Origin: Ascoidea tarda (nom. inval.) | Taxonomy: Eukaryota; Ascomycota; Saccharomycetes; Ascoideales; Ascoideaceae | Direction of reading: 5' to 3' | Assembly: GCA_030560485.1 (NCBI GenBank) | Contig: JAKTTS010000062.1 | Span: 1-44,734, forward strand | DNA length: 44,734 nt | Part shown: in pieces, positions 10,490 to 19,498 of the stretch | Layout of the letters: every line of letters begins with the position of its first letter | Numbering within the stretch: the first letter of the stretch is position 1 | The notes under the pieces: generated by a model | Databases searched by the model: none | Told to the model about the DNA's origin: nothing | Seen by the model: the letters and a program-made list of their open reading frames with translations, nothing else | Translations under genes and position numbers: made by a program

Positions 10490-10566
<77 letters not shown>

Positions 10567-11415
10567 GGCAATGCTATTATTGGTATTGTTATTTAGCTTA
10601 CTATTATTTGAGTAAACAGAAATATCGGGAACAGAAATGGAGCCCTTTGGAGTAGTGACTATAATTGGGTTTGGATCTAAAGGATCGTTGGAGCATTCAA
10701 TTTTATATCCTTGAGGCAAAAAAGCGTTGAAACCTTGAATTAGATTTGGATGGCCATGAAATATGGTAGATACTCTATTAATAACCTCGGGGGTATCTAT
10801 TGTTTGAAATTTGAAGTCTTTCATGATGTCTAAGAAAGTGTTATAGATGTCAGGTTTATCTTGAAACTGCTGTTTTACTTGATCTAAATACAAGATGGCA
10901 TCATCAAAATTAAGTGTTTTGAAAGCAGATTCTTGTTCGGAGCGTTGGAGAAGTTGGTTTTGGTTTTGGTTTTGATTTTGGTTTTGATTTTGGTTTTGGT
11001 TTTGGTTTTGGTTTTGGTTTTGGTTTAAGCTTTGATTAGAGCTTTGATTGGAGAGATGTTGAACAGAAATTTGCTTTAGATGAGATTGGGACTGAGTGGG
11101 TTGTTGAGCATTTTGGAAAGACTGCAAAGACTGTAAAGATTGCAACGACTGCAATGAGTGTTGTTGCTGACGAAGATCAATCTGATGTGGCTGCTGAAGG
11201 TTTCTTGACTGCTGCAGTTGTTGAGACAGCAATTGCAGTCTTTGCTGCTCTAGAGATATGGAAGATGAGTCAGGAGGTGGGTGGAGCTGGCGAAGATTGG
11301 GATCATCCAATTGTTGGGAGGAAAGGTGGTAGTGAGAAGAGGTCTTTGGTTGTGTGGGATGGTTTGTAATGGAAGATATAGAAAAGGGATGACGAGGCTG
11401 GTTGTTTTTGCTCAT
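6151..11415 (-). CDS. SIN3: Transcriptional corepressor Sin3
   Basis: Nuclear scaffold of the Rpd3 histone deacetylase complexes. 1754 residues. Three paired amphipathic helix domains: PAH1 about 168-240 (FDDAILYLDQVKQQF), PAH2 about 509-577 (MNDAISYVNKIKVRF), PAH3 about 787-850 (TDEIFHFNKIKNAI). The HDAC-interaction region starts near 900 (SRLDKMCQEVLNDEYVLLP) and runs through HSYDYYMETSLKTYQTLENI. The C-terminal Sin3 domain ends about 1650. Between domains lie Gln-rich DNA (60-160), an NQ dipeptide run (about 131-154) and an Asn tract (about 284-386). In-frame CTG codons that I could place (for example 11215, 11227, 11236, 9103, 9139) all fall in Gln-rich or disordered parts, none inside PAH domains. 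The length exceeds baker's yeast Sin3 (1536) mainly through these tracts. Confidence 0.95.
10258..10566 (-). repeat. Triplet-repeat tract coding poly-Asn in SIN3
   Basis: About 300 bases of almost pure GTT/ATT triplets on the + strand (AAC/AAT codons on the - strand). They fall in blocks: 18 consecutive AAC codons at 10378-10431, ten AAC codons at 10537-10566, and long pure AAT blocks between. A few Asp, Ile and Lys codons interrupt the 10258-10375 end. The blocks suggest separate slippage expansions. Confidence 0.95.
10957..11028 (-). repeat. 6-base repeat coding (Asn-Gln)n in SIN3
   Basis: About twelve copies of GTTTTG/ATTTTG on the + strand, coding an NQ dipeptide run just before PAH1. 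The near-identity of the units points to recent expansion. Confidence 0.85.
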
Positions 11416-11840
11416 ATTTTGAATTGGTGGTTAGCAAAGCAGTGTGTGATTGTTGGTTGATAGAGATTGTATCCAAGTGGTAGAAAACCGCTATCTGTGG
11501 TGTGATCCTTCAGCAAAGAGTATCTGGGAACAGGCACATAAAGAAGATGCAGTTGAGTGTCTGGTATATGGTGGACAACAAAAGAACTGGAGGAGAACTG
11601 GAAAAGAGATGGAAAAAAAGTGGAGGAAGAGTAGACGAGGAGCTGGAGATGCTGTTTGGTGTGTTTTTTGGAGATGCTGATAAGAAAAGGCTCCTCAACA
11701 AGCGAGAAGAAAAGCACTTCACTGAAAAAAACAAAGCAGGGTAACTACTGTGCATAACCACTGAGACGGAAACACCGGTCGTGGCGCGGATGTGGATGCG
11801 GATGTGCACGTGCAATAACCGGGTCAAAGATGTTGGTTTT

Positions 11841-11896
11841 GGAAAGTTCCGTCGGTAACGCAGCGGAACGCGTTGCTGACGGAGAGAACCCTTTCT
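11841..11896 (+). ncRNA. Candidate structured RNA (13-bp hairpin)
   Basis: CCGTCGGTAACGC (11849-11861) pairs over all 13 positions with GCGTTGCTGACGG (11870-11882) around an 8-base loop, AGCGGAAC. Two of the pairs are G-U wobbles on the + strand; on the - strand these would be C-A mismatches, so an RNA read from the + strand fits best. Outer segments (GAAAG at 11842-11846 with CTTTC) can extend the stem after bulges. I do not recognise the family. It could instead be a dyad protein-binding site of the SIN3 promoter. Confidence 0.35.
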
Positions 11897-12389
11897 GTCT
11901 CTTCTATGAGGGATGTGTTGTTTTCTGATTTGTAAATCGTCCATCTGCTGCTTTTGATGTGTGGACAGCAATCCACGGCTGGATGTTCAACAAAAACACA
12001 TATGGTTACAAGCAACATCTCATCAGGTAAAATTTAGACGCATCAAATTAGCTTATTTTTTAACTGTGTGATTGTAGTTTAACTTTATTGTAAATTGAAG
12101 ACTCAATAAATGACAGCAGGGACGTTTGAAAGAAATATGTACTTTCAGTTTAGTTTCCTATTGTTCAAAAGCTTGTGGATTGGGTTATATTGGGTTATAT
12201 TTGCTCATATATATCAAGGTTGATATTTTTTCCAATTTAAAGTTTTTGGAACAAACAGGAGGCATGTACTATCGATAATTCAACCAAATTCAAAAACCAT
12301 TGATTAATTCACTGTTCAATTAGTTATTATTATATTCATTTGATGTAGTTCCCACACACGTTGTTGTCAATGCTTAGGAAGATTATTGC

Positions 12390-12396
12390 AAAAAAA
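12390..12396 (-). terminator. RNA polymerase III terminator of tRNA-Gln
   Basis: Run of seven T on the - strand (A on +), beginning 3 bases past the tRNA discriminator base; the standard Pol III stop signal. Confidence 0.8.
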
Positions 12397-12399
12397 TAA

Positions 12400-12483
12400 A
12401 GGTCGTACCCGGATTCGAACCGGGGTTGTTCGGAATTTTTTGACAGTCAAAACCGAAAGTGATAACCACTACACTATACAACC
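12400..12483 (-). tRNA. tRNA-Gln (anticodon UUG) with a 12-base intron
   Basis: Reads GGTTGTA (acceptor) at 12483 down to TACGACC plus discriminator T at 12400. The T arm is CCCGG-TTCGAAT-CCGGG; the anticodon stem is TTCGG/CCGAA. The loop would hold 19 bases, so 12 are intron: exon 1 is 12447-12483, the intron is 12435-12446 (CTGTCAAAAAAT), and exon 2 is 12400-12434. The mature length is 72, with anticodon TTG. The body closely resembles baker's yeast tRNA-Gln(UUG), which has no intron. Within the precursor the loop TTTTGA is complementary to TCAAAA in the intron, the usual pre-tRNA intron pairing. The end of the tRNA lacks encoded CCA, as expected in eukaryotes. Confidence 0.93.
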
Positions 12484-13703
12484 AGACAAAGCTAGCCTCA
12501 GAAAGCCTTCAATTATTATTAATATTCCGTGACCGTGAGCCAGCCGTGTGGGACTTGTAGACCTATATAGTAGCTATAAACTATTGTTTAAGATTAACCA
12601 AAAAACCGACTCCTTAATTCTAAGCAAGGTGAAGGGAAACTTGAACTTACAGGGAAACCTACACAAATCGAAAGCCTTCAAAGACGACAGGGTGTAATAC
12701 AACGACGTTAAAAAACACGACATTTCAGTAGGACAATAGGTTTTTTTGATATCCTATTCAATTTATTAGCTAGCTCTATAATTTTTTATTTTCAAGCGAA
12801 TCAAAGTGTTTGTTTTTATCAAATCAAGCCCTCTGGATCAGGCCAGGATATTCGAATTTGGACAGGATGATTAATATCCGCATCCGGCCACTGCGCTAAG
12901 CTTTTGCTCATCTGTGATGTTTTATCATCTATTTTCAATTGATAGTGGTTTTACCACAGTTCAACATGTAGATGAATATATATTTTATTGTTAAATAGCA
13001 GCTATTCATTAAATTATTAAATCCCTTTTATTCAAAAAACTACCAGATTTGATAATGCCAACTCACAACTTTGTTTACATATTGATAAATCAGTAGCGTT
13101 TGTTGATTGTGATTGTTGACAACAATATTTAAACATTTCTAATATGAATAGTGCCCAGCAAAGTCTTGTTTTAACTAACAACATTGGTAAGTTATTCATC
13201 AACTTTATTCATTGATTCCATGAAGATGGAGCCAACATTTAAATGAGAGGAGAAACATGAACCCACAATCATGGTCACTGTTGATAAGAGGAGAAGTGAT
13301 AAGGACAAAGATATGGTGGTTCCACTTTCTTTTTTGTTAAATCGAATTTGTTTTTTTTATTGTGTTACCGAAAATTTTAGTTCTTCATTTAATAAGAAAA
13401 ACAAACAAACATAAACAAAAGCAATAAATATTTCAGAGGAAGAACTAAGCAATAATCTTTTGAATTTTACTAAAGAATAAAGGCTTCATTGGGTTAAATG
13501 TTGTTAACAATGCTTTTTCTTTCCTTTTTGTTTTATATATATATACAATCGAATCTTGATTTGGTCTGCAAGAAGCAAATTTCAAAGTTTTCATAATCTG
13601 CATCTCGAATTGTCGGTTGGATTTTTCAGGTGCGATAATAATAAAGGTGCTGGATCACAAATTTTATTTATTTATCTCATCTCAGATTTAACTTCTGTTA
13701 ATG

Positions 13704-13826
13704 CCTTCCCGATGCGGAAGGTAAAAACAATCACCAAATCCCGTATCAAAACGGGAGAATCTCGAAAAGCGGAGCGGTTTAACTAGCGCCTGCCCTTCAG
13801 ATACCGGGCTAGTGAACCGAGTGCTC
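13704..13826 (+). ncRNA. Candidate structured RNA: three consecutive hairpins
   Basis: Hairpin 1: CCTTCC-CGATGC-GGAAGG (13704-13721). Hairpin 2: TCCCGT-ATCAAA-ACGGGA (13739-13756). Hairpin 3: the 13772-13787 arm (GAGCGGTTTAACTAGC) pairs with 13808-13826 (GCTAGTGAACCG...GCTC) as two helices of 6 and 5 bp plus an outer 4-bp helix. The stretch is GC-richer than its surroundings. A TATATATATATA lies about 170 bases upstream. No tRNA, snRNA or SRP signature is recognised. The strand is uncertain; + is a guess. Confidence 0.3.
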
Positions 13827-14030
13827 TTTCCCTCAAAAAACATCCCCAAATCCCAAGCTGATTTCAGATATCAAACACAAAATGCACTATCAGCAATCAA
13901 AGGCCCAATGCAACGAAGCTACAAATTCTGAAAACCAATAAACTTAGTTTGTTTTTGCAAAAAAACAACTTTAATCTGGAGAAAAATTCGTGCGTCTAGT
14001 GTTAAGTTTCACAAACACCTACAAGTATTT

Positions 14031-14080
14031 CAAATATTTACAAACATTTACAAATATTTACAAACATTTTCAAACATTTT
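14031..14080. repeat. 10-base tandem repeat CAAAYATTTW
   Basis: Five back-to-back 10-base units (CAAATATTTA, CAAACATTTA, CAAATATTTA, CAAACATTTT, CAAACATTTT), about 840 bases upstream of the amine oxidase ATG. The period is close to one DNA turn, so identical faces line up. Read in reverse, GTAAATA resembles forkhead-factor sites. Confidence 0.75.
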
Positions 14081-14711
14081 CATGTTTATCCTTTTACAGT
14101 AATCATTTCTTTTCTCCAACCTCTTTTCCTCCCCTATATTTCACCACTCTTTAAGTTTCTTTCTACAAACTTACAAGCCGAAAACCCATTTTTTTACGTC
14201 TGGCAAACGTCGTACACCCACTCTAAAAGAAAAGGCCTGCTATACCAATGGCCGATACCACAACTCTTCTTTTCTGCAGAGCCAGTTTCCAAATGCCTGA
14301 ACTGAACAAGCAGAGAACCACTCTGCCTCTTGCCTATCCAGCATCCAACACTTGAAATACTCTCCCATCCTCTCTCATCCCAACAAGATTAAATGCTTTC
14401 TCGAAAAAGAACCTAAAAACACTAAGCGAACACACGAACCCTTAGCGACTGCGATAAAGCGCCGGCCATGCATACGAACGCCTGTTCGGTTCGTTTTTCG
14501 ATATCTTTCATTTCCTAATCGAGTTTGGTTTTCCATTCTTCTTTTCGATCGACTTTCGATTGTGCTGAAAGTGTCTCCCCATATTAGACAAATTTGAAGA
14601 TGAGATGCTATCTGATAGTCTCAACCAGTTTGAATGTCTGCTTTTCTTTTTGTCACTGCCATCCTCTTTTCCATTATAGTTCTATGGCTGGGAACCACCT
14701 GGAAAATCAAC

Positions 14712-14719
14712 TATATAAG
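14712..14719 (+). promoter_or_regulatory. TATA box of the amine oxidase gene
   Basis: TATATAAG about 200 bases before the ATG. A strong TATA fits a tightly induced catabolic gene; the spacing implies a leader of roughly 100 bases or more. Confidence 0.5.
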
Positions 14720-14914
14720 CTCTTCTATTTTTCTCCATTTATCTCACTTTTGTTTTTATATTCTCATCACCAACAGCTAATAATCTAACTATTCCCTTAT
14801 CATTTGTAATAATAGTTTCTTTTATTCCATATTCCATATTCCATATTTACTATTTTTGATTAATATTCTTTATCCCTTGTTTCCTATTTTCAGTTACATC
14901 TTTTATCAATCAAA

Positions 14915-17050
14915 ATGGAACGTTTACAACAAATTGCTGCACAAGCTACTGCCTCTGTTGCTCCACCTCCAACCCCAGCTCATCCTTTAGATCCCTTATC
15001 CATTGCCGAATTGAAAGCCGTTGTCTCTGTTGTTAAAAACGAATATTCTACAAAAGACATCTCTTTCAACACAGTTACTCTCAGAGAACCAACTAAGGAT
15101 GCTTATCTTAACTGGAAAGAAAGAAATGGCCCTCTCCCCCCACGTTTAGCTTACTTTGTTATTTTAGAAAAAAACGTTGCTGGTGTTCAAGAAGGTGTTG
15201 TTGATCTCGGTTCTCTTATTGTCATCACTTTAAAAACTACCGAAGGTGTCCAACCAATTTTAACTGTTGAAGATCTACAAAACACCGAATCCATCATCAG
15301 AAAAGACCCAAGAGTCATTGAGCAATGTGTTATCTCTGGTGTTCCAGCTGACAAAATGCACGAAGTTTACTGTGACCCATGGACTATTGGTTACGATGAA
15401 AGATGGGGTTCTGCTAAAAGATTGCAACAAGCGTTTATGTACTGGAGATCAAATGAAGATGATTCCCAATACTCCCACCCATTAGATTTCTGTCCAATTG
15501 TTGACACTGAAGCCCACGAAGTTGTCTTTATTGATATCCCCCAAAGAAGAAGAAAAGTTTCCAAACACCCTCACGCCAACTTCAACCCACCAGATGTCAA
15601 AAAGAAAACTGGCTACAGAACTGATGCTAAACCAATCAACGTCACCCAACCAGAAGGTGTTTCTTTCAAAATGGAAAACAACATCATGGAATGGTCAAAT
15701 TTCAAATTCCACGTTGGTTTCAACTACAGAGAAGGTATCGTTTTATCTGATATCACATTCAACGACCATGGTAAAATCAGACCTCTTTTCCACCGTATCT
15801 CTCTTGTTGAACAAATTGTTCCTTATGGTAATCCTTACTTTCCTCACCAAAGAAAACACGCTTTGGATATTGGTGAATATGGTGCCGGTTTAATGACAAA
15901 TCCTTTGTCTCTTGGTTGTGACTGTAAGGGGGTTATTCACTACCTTGATGCTCACTTTGTTGACAGAGCTGGTGACCCAATCACTGTCAAACATGCTGTC
16001 TGTATCCATGAAGAAGACAATGGTTTGCTTTTCAAACACTCTGATTTCAGAGACAACTTTGCTACCTCCATCGTTACCAGAGCCACTAAATTGGTCATCT
16101 CCCAAATTTACACCGCTGCTAATTACGAATACTGTCTCTACTGGAACTTCATGCAAGATGGTACTATCCAATTGGAAGTCAAATTAACCGGTATCCTAAA
16201 CACCTATGTTTGCGATGAAAACGAAGTCACTGATCCATTTGGAACAAAAGTTTACCCAATGGTCAATGCCCACAACCATCAACATTTATTTTCCTTAAGA
16301 GTTCACCCAAGAATCGATGGTGACGGTAACTCTGCTGCCACTGTCGATGCTGCTTCTTATGAACCTCCATTAGGCTCTCCAGAAAACATGTATGGTAATG
16401 GTTTCTACGCCAAAAAAACTGTCTTCAAAACCGTTAAAGATTCATTGACCAACTACGAATCCTCAACTGGTAGAAGTTGGGACATTTTCAATCCAAAATC
16501 TATTCATCCATACTCTGGTAAACCGGCTACTTATAAATTAGTCTCTACCTACTGTCCTCCATTATTATGCAAACCAGGTTCCTTAGTAGCCAAGAGAGCT
16601 CCATGGGCTGACAAATCTGTTCAAGTTGTTCCATTCAAAGAAGATCCAAATAACTTCTACCCAGAAGCATCAATGTTGTATCCATCTGGCGAACACGTTC
16701 CACAATGGTCTGGTGAAGGTGTTCGTGGTATGAGAAAATGGATTGGTAATGGTGATGCTCCAATTGAAAATACTGATATCTTGTTTTTCCACACTTTCGG
16801 TATCACCCATTTCCCAGCTCCAGAAGATTTCCCATTAATGCCAGTAGAGCCATTCTCCTTATTATTAAGACCAAGAAACTTGTTCTTAGAAAACCCAACT
16901 TTGGATGTTGTTCCATCTCATGCTATGACTACCTCTGAAGCTAGAGCTGCTACCAACCAAGAAGTTGTTAGCAAAACTGACACTACTTCTAGATTAGCTT
17001 TCCAAAACACTTCAGGACAAATCTCATGTTGTCGTTTCCAAAAAGAATAG
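14915..17050 (+). CDS. AMO1: Peroxisomal copper (primary) amine oxidase
   Basis: Oxidises primary amines such as methylamine to aldehyde, ammonia and hydrogen peroxide, letting the yeast use amines as nitrogen source. 711 residues, very close along its whole length to the Ogataea (Hansenula) polymorpha enzyme. Tyr404 in AANYEYC becomes topaquinone; copper ligands are His455, His457 (NAHNHQHLF) and His632 (GITHFPAPED); Asp318 in ALDIGEYGAG is the catalytic base. Residues 3-11 (RLQQIAAQA) match the RLx5(Q/H)(L/A) peroxisomal PTS2-type signal described for the Ogataea enzyme. The sequence uses no CTG codon in 711. The long upstream region with a good TATA box suggests control by nitrogen or amine supply (inference). 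Confidence 0.97.
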   Translation: MERLQQIAAQATASVAPPPTPAHPLDPLSIAELKAVVSVVKNEYSTKDISFNTVTLREPTKDAYLNWKERNGPLPPRLAYFVILEKNVAGVQEGVVDLGSLIVITLKTTEGVQPILTVEDLQNTESIIRKDPRVIEQCVISGVPADKMHEVYCDPWTIGYDERWGSAKRLQQAFMYWRSNEDDSQYSHPLDFCPIVDTEAHEVVFIDIPQRRRKVSKHPHANFNPPDVKKKTGYRTDAKPINVTQPEGVSFKMENNIMEWSNFKFHVGFNYREGIVLSDITFNDHGKIRPLFHRISLVEQIVPYGNPYFPHQRKHALDIGEYGAGLMTNPLSLGCDCKGVIHYLDAHFVDRAGDPITVKHAVCIHEEDNGLLFKHSDFRDNFATSIVTRATKLVISQIYTAANYEYCLYWNFMQDGTIQLEVKLTGILNTYVCDENEVTDPFGTKVYPMVNAHNHQHLFSLRVHPRIDGDGNSAATVDAASYEPPLGSPENMYGNGFYAKKTVFKTVKDSLTNYESSTGRSWDIFNPKSIHPYSGKPATYKLVSTYCPPLLCKPGSLVAKRAPWADKSVQVVPFKEDPNNFYPEASMLYPSGEHVPQWSGEGVRGMRKWIGNGDAPIENTDILFFHTFGITHFPAPEDFPLMPVEPFSLLLRPRNLFLENPTLDVVPSHAMTTSEARAATNQEVVSKTDTTSRLAFQNTSGQISCCRFQKE

Positions 17051-17461
17051 TTTCTTTAAAAATAAAAAATAAAAATATAGAAAAAATTTGTTACCTTTTG
17101 GCAACCTAAAACTTATTTTTTTATATTTTTTATCTACTCTTATTTAATGGTTTTTAATCTTGTTTTTCTTTTCTTTTGTTTTGTTTTGTCTTGTCTTGTC
17201 TTGTCTTGTTTTGTCTTGTTTTGTCTTGTTTATTTTTCATATACATATTCCCATACACATATATATACATACATATATATTTACATATATTCTAATTCAT
17301 ATCTAGTATAATCTTATAAAATTAATCTTTTGTAAACTAATATATTTGGAAATAAAGTAAGCGTTATTAGAGTTTTGCAAAAATTTGATAAATTCACTAA
17401 ACTATGAAACAATAACAATAACAATAACAATAAAAATTTTTGAAATCAGACAATATAAAAC
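17051..17461. other. Convergent 3' regions of AMO1 and LST8
   Basis: 411 AT-rich bases. Contains a TTGTC/TTGTTTTGTC pentanucleotide repeat (about 17176-17231), alternating TA/CA DNA (17240-17300) and an AACAAT repeat (17408-17433) just past the LST8 stop. No gene seen. Confidence 0.6.
17176..17231. repeat. (TTGTC/TTGTT)n pentanucleotide repeat
   Basis: About eleven 5-base units mixing TTGTT and TTGTC, downstream of the amine oxidase stop. A simple slippage repeat. Confidence 0.8.
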
Positions 17462-18376
17462 TTAAACATCATTTAATGCAACGGCACAGACAGCCTTTTG
17501 ATGGCCCTGATACTTTCGAATTATTTTAGATGTTCCCAATTCCCATAGACGAACCATATTATCAGAGGAACCAGTCACTAAATAAGCAGAATCAGCACTA
17601 AAAGCACAGTCCCATACCCAGCCAGCATGACCAGTTAGACTTTGAACCAACGAAAAATCATTGTCAAGATTCCAAACTTTTGCGGAGTGATCAGCAGAAC
17701 AAGTTGCCAAATACTTTCTATCTGAAGATAAAAGACATCGAGTGATATAAGTGTTATGAGCTGTAAATGATCTAGTACCGTAATAAGAACCTTTACTTCT
17801 ATCCATGCTCCAGACAAAACATTGGCCCTTTTTATTGGCCGCGATAATAACAGAGGAATCTTGAGCAGCAGTAACAGATAGCAAATTTACATGTTCATTG
17901 CCTGGTTCTAATACATGGACTGCTCTTTTCATGCCAATGTCCCATATTTTAACTCTTCCTTCTTGATCACAAGTAATGGCTTCAGAAGAACTACGGTTAA
18001 AAGACAAATCGTTTATTGGACTGCCATTATTGCAGTCACTCTCAATTTTATTTGATCTGATATCCCAAACCTTTATAGTTCCATCGTCAGACGCAGACAC
18101 CATCCATTGGTTATCAGTCGCAAAGGAGATAGAATTGATGTTGGACCCTGGAACATGACCCTCCAACTTGCTTACTGGATTTGAGTTTTTATTCCTTATA
18201 TCATAGATGTTTATGGTTGTATTCCCAGCAGCAGCTAGATATTTCTTATCGGATGTTATTTCTAGTCTATTAATATGATAATCAGGAGTCTGTATCGATC
18301 TTGAACACACACCATCCAAAGCCTCCCAAAATCGTATTGTGGCATCATAACCATAGGAGGCTAATATCACAGACAT
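17462..18376 (-). CDS. LST8: TOR complex subunit Lst8 (WD40)
   Basis: Seven-bladed WD40 propeller that binds the Tor kinase domain in TORC1 and TORC2. 304 residues, the family length (303 in baker's yeast). The N-terminus SVILASYGYDATIRFWEALDGVCSRSIQ is diagnostic and WD repeats follow to the end (VSASDDGTIKVWDIRS, ATCSADHSAKVWNLD, VTGSSDNMVRLWELG, then KYQGHQKAVCAVALND). The start is fixed by this conserved N-terminus. It is convergent with AMO1 and head to head with the next gene. Confidence 0.97.
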   Translation of the reverse strand: MSVILASYGYDATIRFWEALDGVCSRSIQTPDYHINRLEITSDKKYLAAAGNTTINIYDIRNKNSNPVSKLEGHVPGSNINSISFATDNQWMVSASDDGTIKVWDIRSNKIESDCNNGSPINDLSFNRSSSEAITCDQEGRVKIWDIGMKRAVHVLEPGNEHVNLLSVTAAQDSSVIIAANKKGQCFVWSMDRSKGSYYGTRSFTAHNTYITRCLLSSDRKYLATCSADHSAKVWNLDNDFSLVQSLTGHAGWVWDCAFSADSAYLVTGSSDNMVRLWELGTSKIIRKYQGHQKAVCAVALNDV

Positions 18377-18616
18377 TCTGCTTTATCTTTTTTCAATGGA
18401 TTTTGATTTTGCTGAAAATAAATCAAGCTGGTTTACTATGAGTGGATCGGATCAGCTAATTTGAAATGTATAAAATAAATGATAGGAATAATGAGTTTCA
18501 AAGTGGTAAGTGAAATTGAAGTTGGACTTTTCAAAGAATCTTGCAGTCGAGATGTAATTATTGCTTTGACTATTTACCCAACCAACTACTCATGATAACT
18601 GCTCTTTCCTCAAGAT
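18377..18616. promoter_or_regulatory. Divergent promoter of LST8 and the membrane-protein gene
   Basis: 240 bases between start codons (about 405 if the second gene starts at 18782). AT-rich on the LST8 side. No strong motif recognised. Confidence 0.35.
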
Positions 18617-19441
18617 GTGGTGATGCTTCTTCAAAGAAATCAGGCACACAGTCCATGCACTACAATGCACTGTTTGCATGACAATATGATCCAGGGACAC
18701 GGGTCAGGTGGCGTCAGAAGTTTGCCCTTTTCTTTGTTTTCAAGCTCGATGAGAAGAACAAACATCGATATCTTCTTTGCAATGTTTAATCGTCGTGGAA
18801 AATTGACTTGTTTTAGTCCAGATGCTGCTTTGAGCTTGGGATTTAGTTCTACTACTACCACAGACTCAACGAGAGACAGGTTCTTGAGAATTGATTCGTT
18901 AAACAACAGCGATTTTTTGGACTTGGATGAACAAGACGAGCTAATTTCTTTGTATAACAACATAAATTATGAAAAGACAAAGAATTATATTAAATTGCTA
19001 TTGGTTATTTCGTTGGTAGAGGTTCCATTTTTCTCCAAACTAAGAGTGTATGGGGTTTACAGTTTGAATTCGTTATTGATAATATTGATGTCAATGATAA
19101 ATTTAAGATATTTGAATTATTATTCTTTAAATGAACTAAAAATAAAAATTCGGAAAGAAATCGAGCCTGATGAGATAAATTTTTTCATGAAGTTTATAAA
19201 TTTGTTTAATGATAACGATTGGTATCAGGTATTATACAATTCTGCTCAAATAATTTTAACAGTTTTCAATATTGGAAAGTTCATCATTGTTGAAGATAAA
19301 TTTACAAATTATTTCTCCTTCTTTCTTCTATTGCCTGTGGTCAATTCAATTTTATGTTTGCTAATTAAATCCTGGATCTCTGACGTCTCAAATGATATTA
19401 AAAGTCTACAAAAGCTAAAATATAACAAAAAAAATGTTTAG
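18617..19441 (+). CDS. Unknown multi-pass membrane protein
   Basis: 274 codons if read from the first ATG. The N-terminal 55 residues look unlike the rest; ATG at 18749 or 18782 (MFNRRGKLTCFSPDAALSLG) may be the true start, giving about 220 residues. The C-terminal half is hydrophobic with roughly four membrane segments: about 121-135, 141-158, 208-225 and 234-252. The segment between the two pairs is charged (NELKIKIRKEIEPDE) and the tail is Lys-rich (LQKLKYNKKNV). A hairpin-type ER or mitochondrial protein is possible, but I recognise no family. The frame ends only 57 bases before the stop of the next, convergent gene. Confidence 0.7.
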   Translation: MVMLLQRNQAHSPCTTMHCLHDNMIQGHGSGGVRSLPFSLFSSSMRRTNIDIFFAMFNRRGKLTCFSPDAALSLGFSSTTTTDSTRDRFLRIDSLNNSDFLDLDEQDELISLYNNINYEKTKNYIKLLLVISLVEVPFFSKLRVYGVYSLNSLLIILMSMINLRYLNYYSLNELKIKIRKEIEPDEINFFMKFINLFNDNDWYQVLYNSAQIILTVFNIGKFIIVEDKFTNYFSFFLLLPVVNSILCLLIKSWISDVSNDIKSLQKLKYNKKNV

Positions 19442-19498
19442 TAAACTAAAATTATAATACAAGCCATTAAGCATAATTTTCAATCTACTTAAAGGCTC

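Larger units (their letters stand above)
11416..12399. other. SIN3 upstream region, with a strong hairpin and an E-box
   Basis: 984 bases without a convincing gene. Contents: the SIN3 promoter; a CACGTG-containing stretch (about 11805-11810), a Cbf1/Pho4-type site; the hairpin at 11849-11882 (separate entry); and AT-rich DNA from 12050 with a duplicated TTGGGTTATA (about 12178-12200). Short frames here show no family resemblance. Confidence 0.5.
12484..14914. other. 2.4-kb non-coding region upstream of the amine oxidase gene
   Basis: Unusually long for this compact genome. It holds AT-rich DNA, a cluster of three hairpins at 13704-13826, a TATATATATATA tract near 13536, a 10-base tandem repeat at 14031-14080, a TATA box at 14712, and an ATTCCAT repeat at about 14826-14848. 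A short ATG frame at 13144 ends at a GTAAGT that could be a 5' splice site, but I found no convincing second exon. The likely main role is a regulated promoter for amine oxidase. Confidence 0.5.

Noticed and set aside
10171-10615. Poly-Val/Ile, poly-Leu and poly-Thr/Ile frames over the triplet repeat
   Set aside because: Other-frame readings of the SIN3 Asn tract; low-complexity only.
13130-14080. Transposon or LTR remnant in the long gene-free region
   Set aside because: No terminal repeats, target duplications or reverse-transcriptase/transposase-like frames seen; region reads as promoter plus possible RNA.
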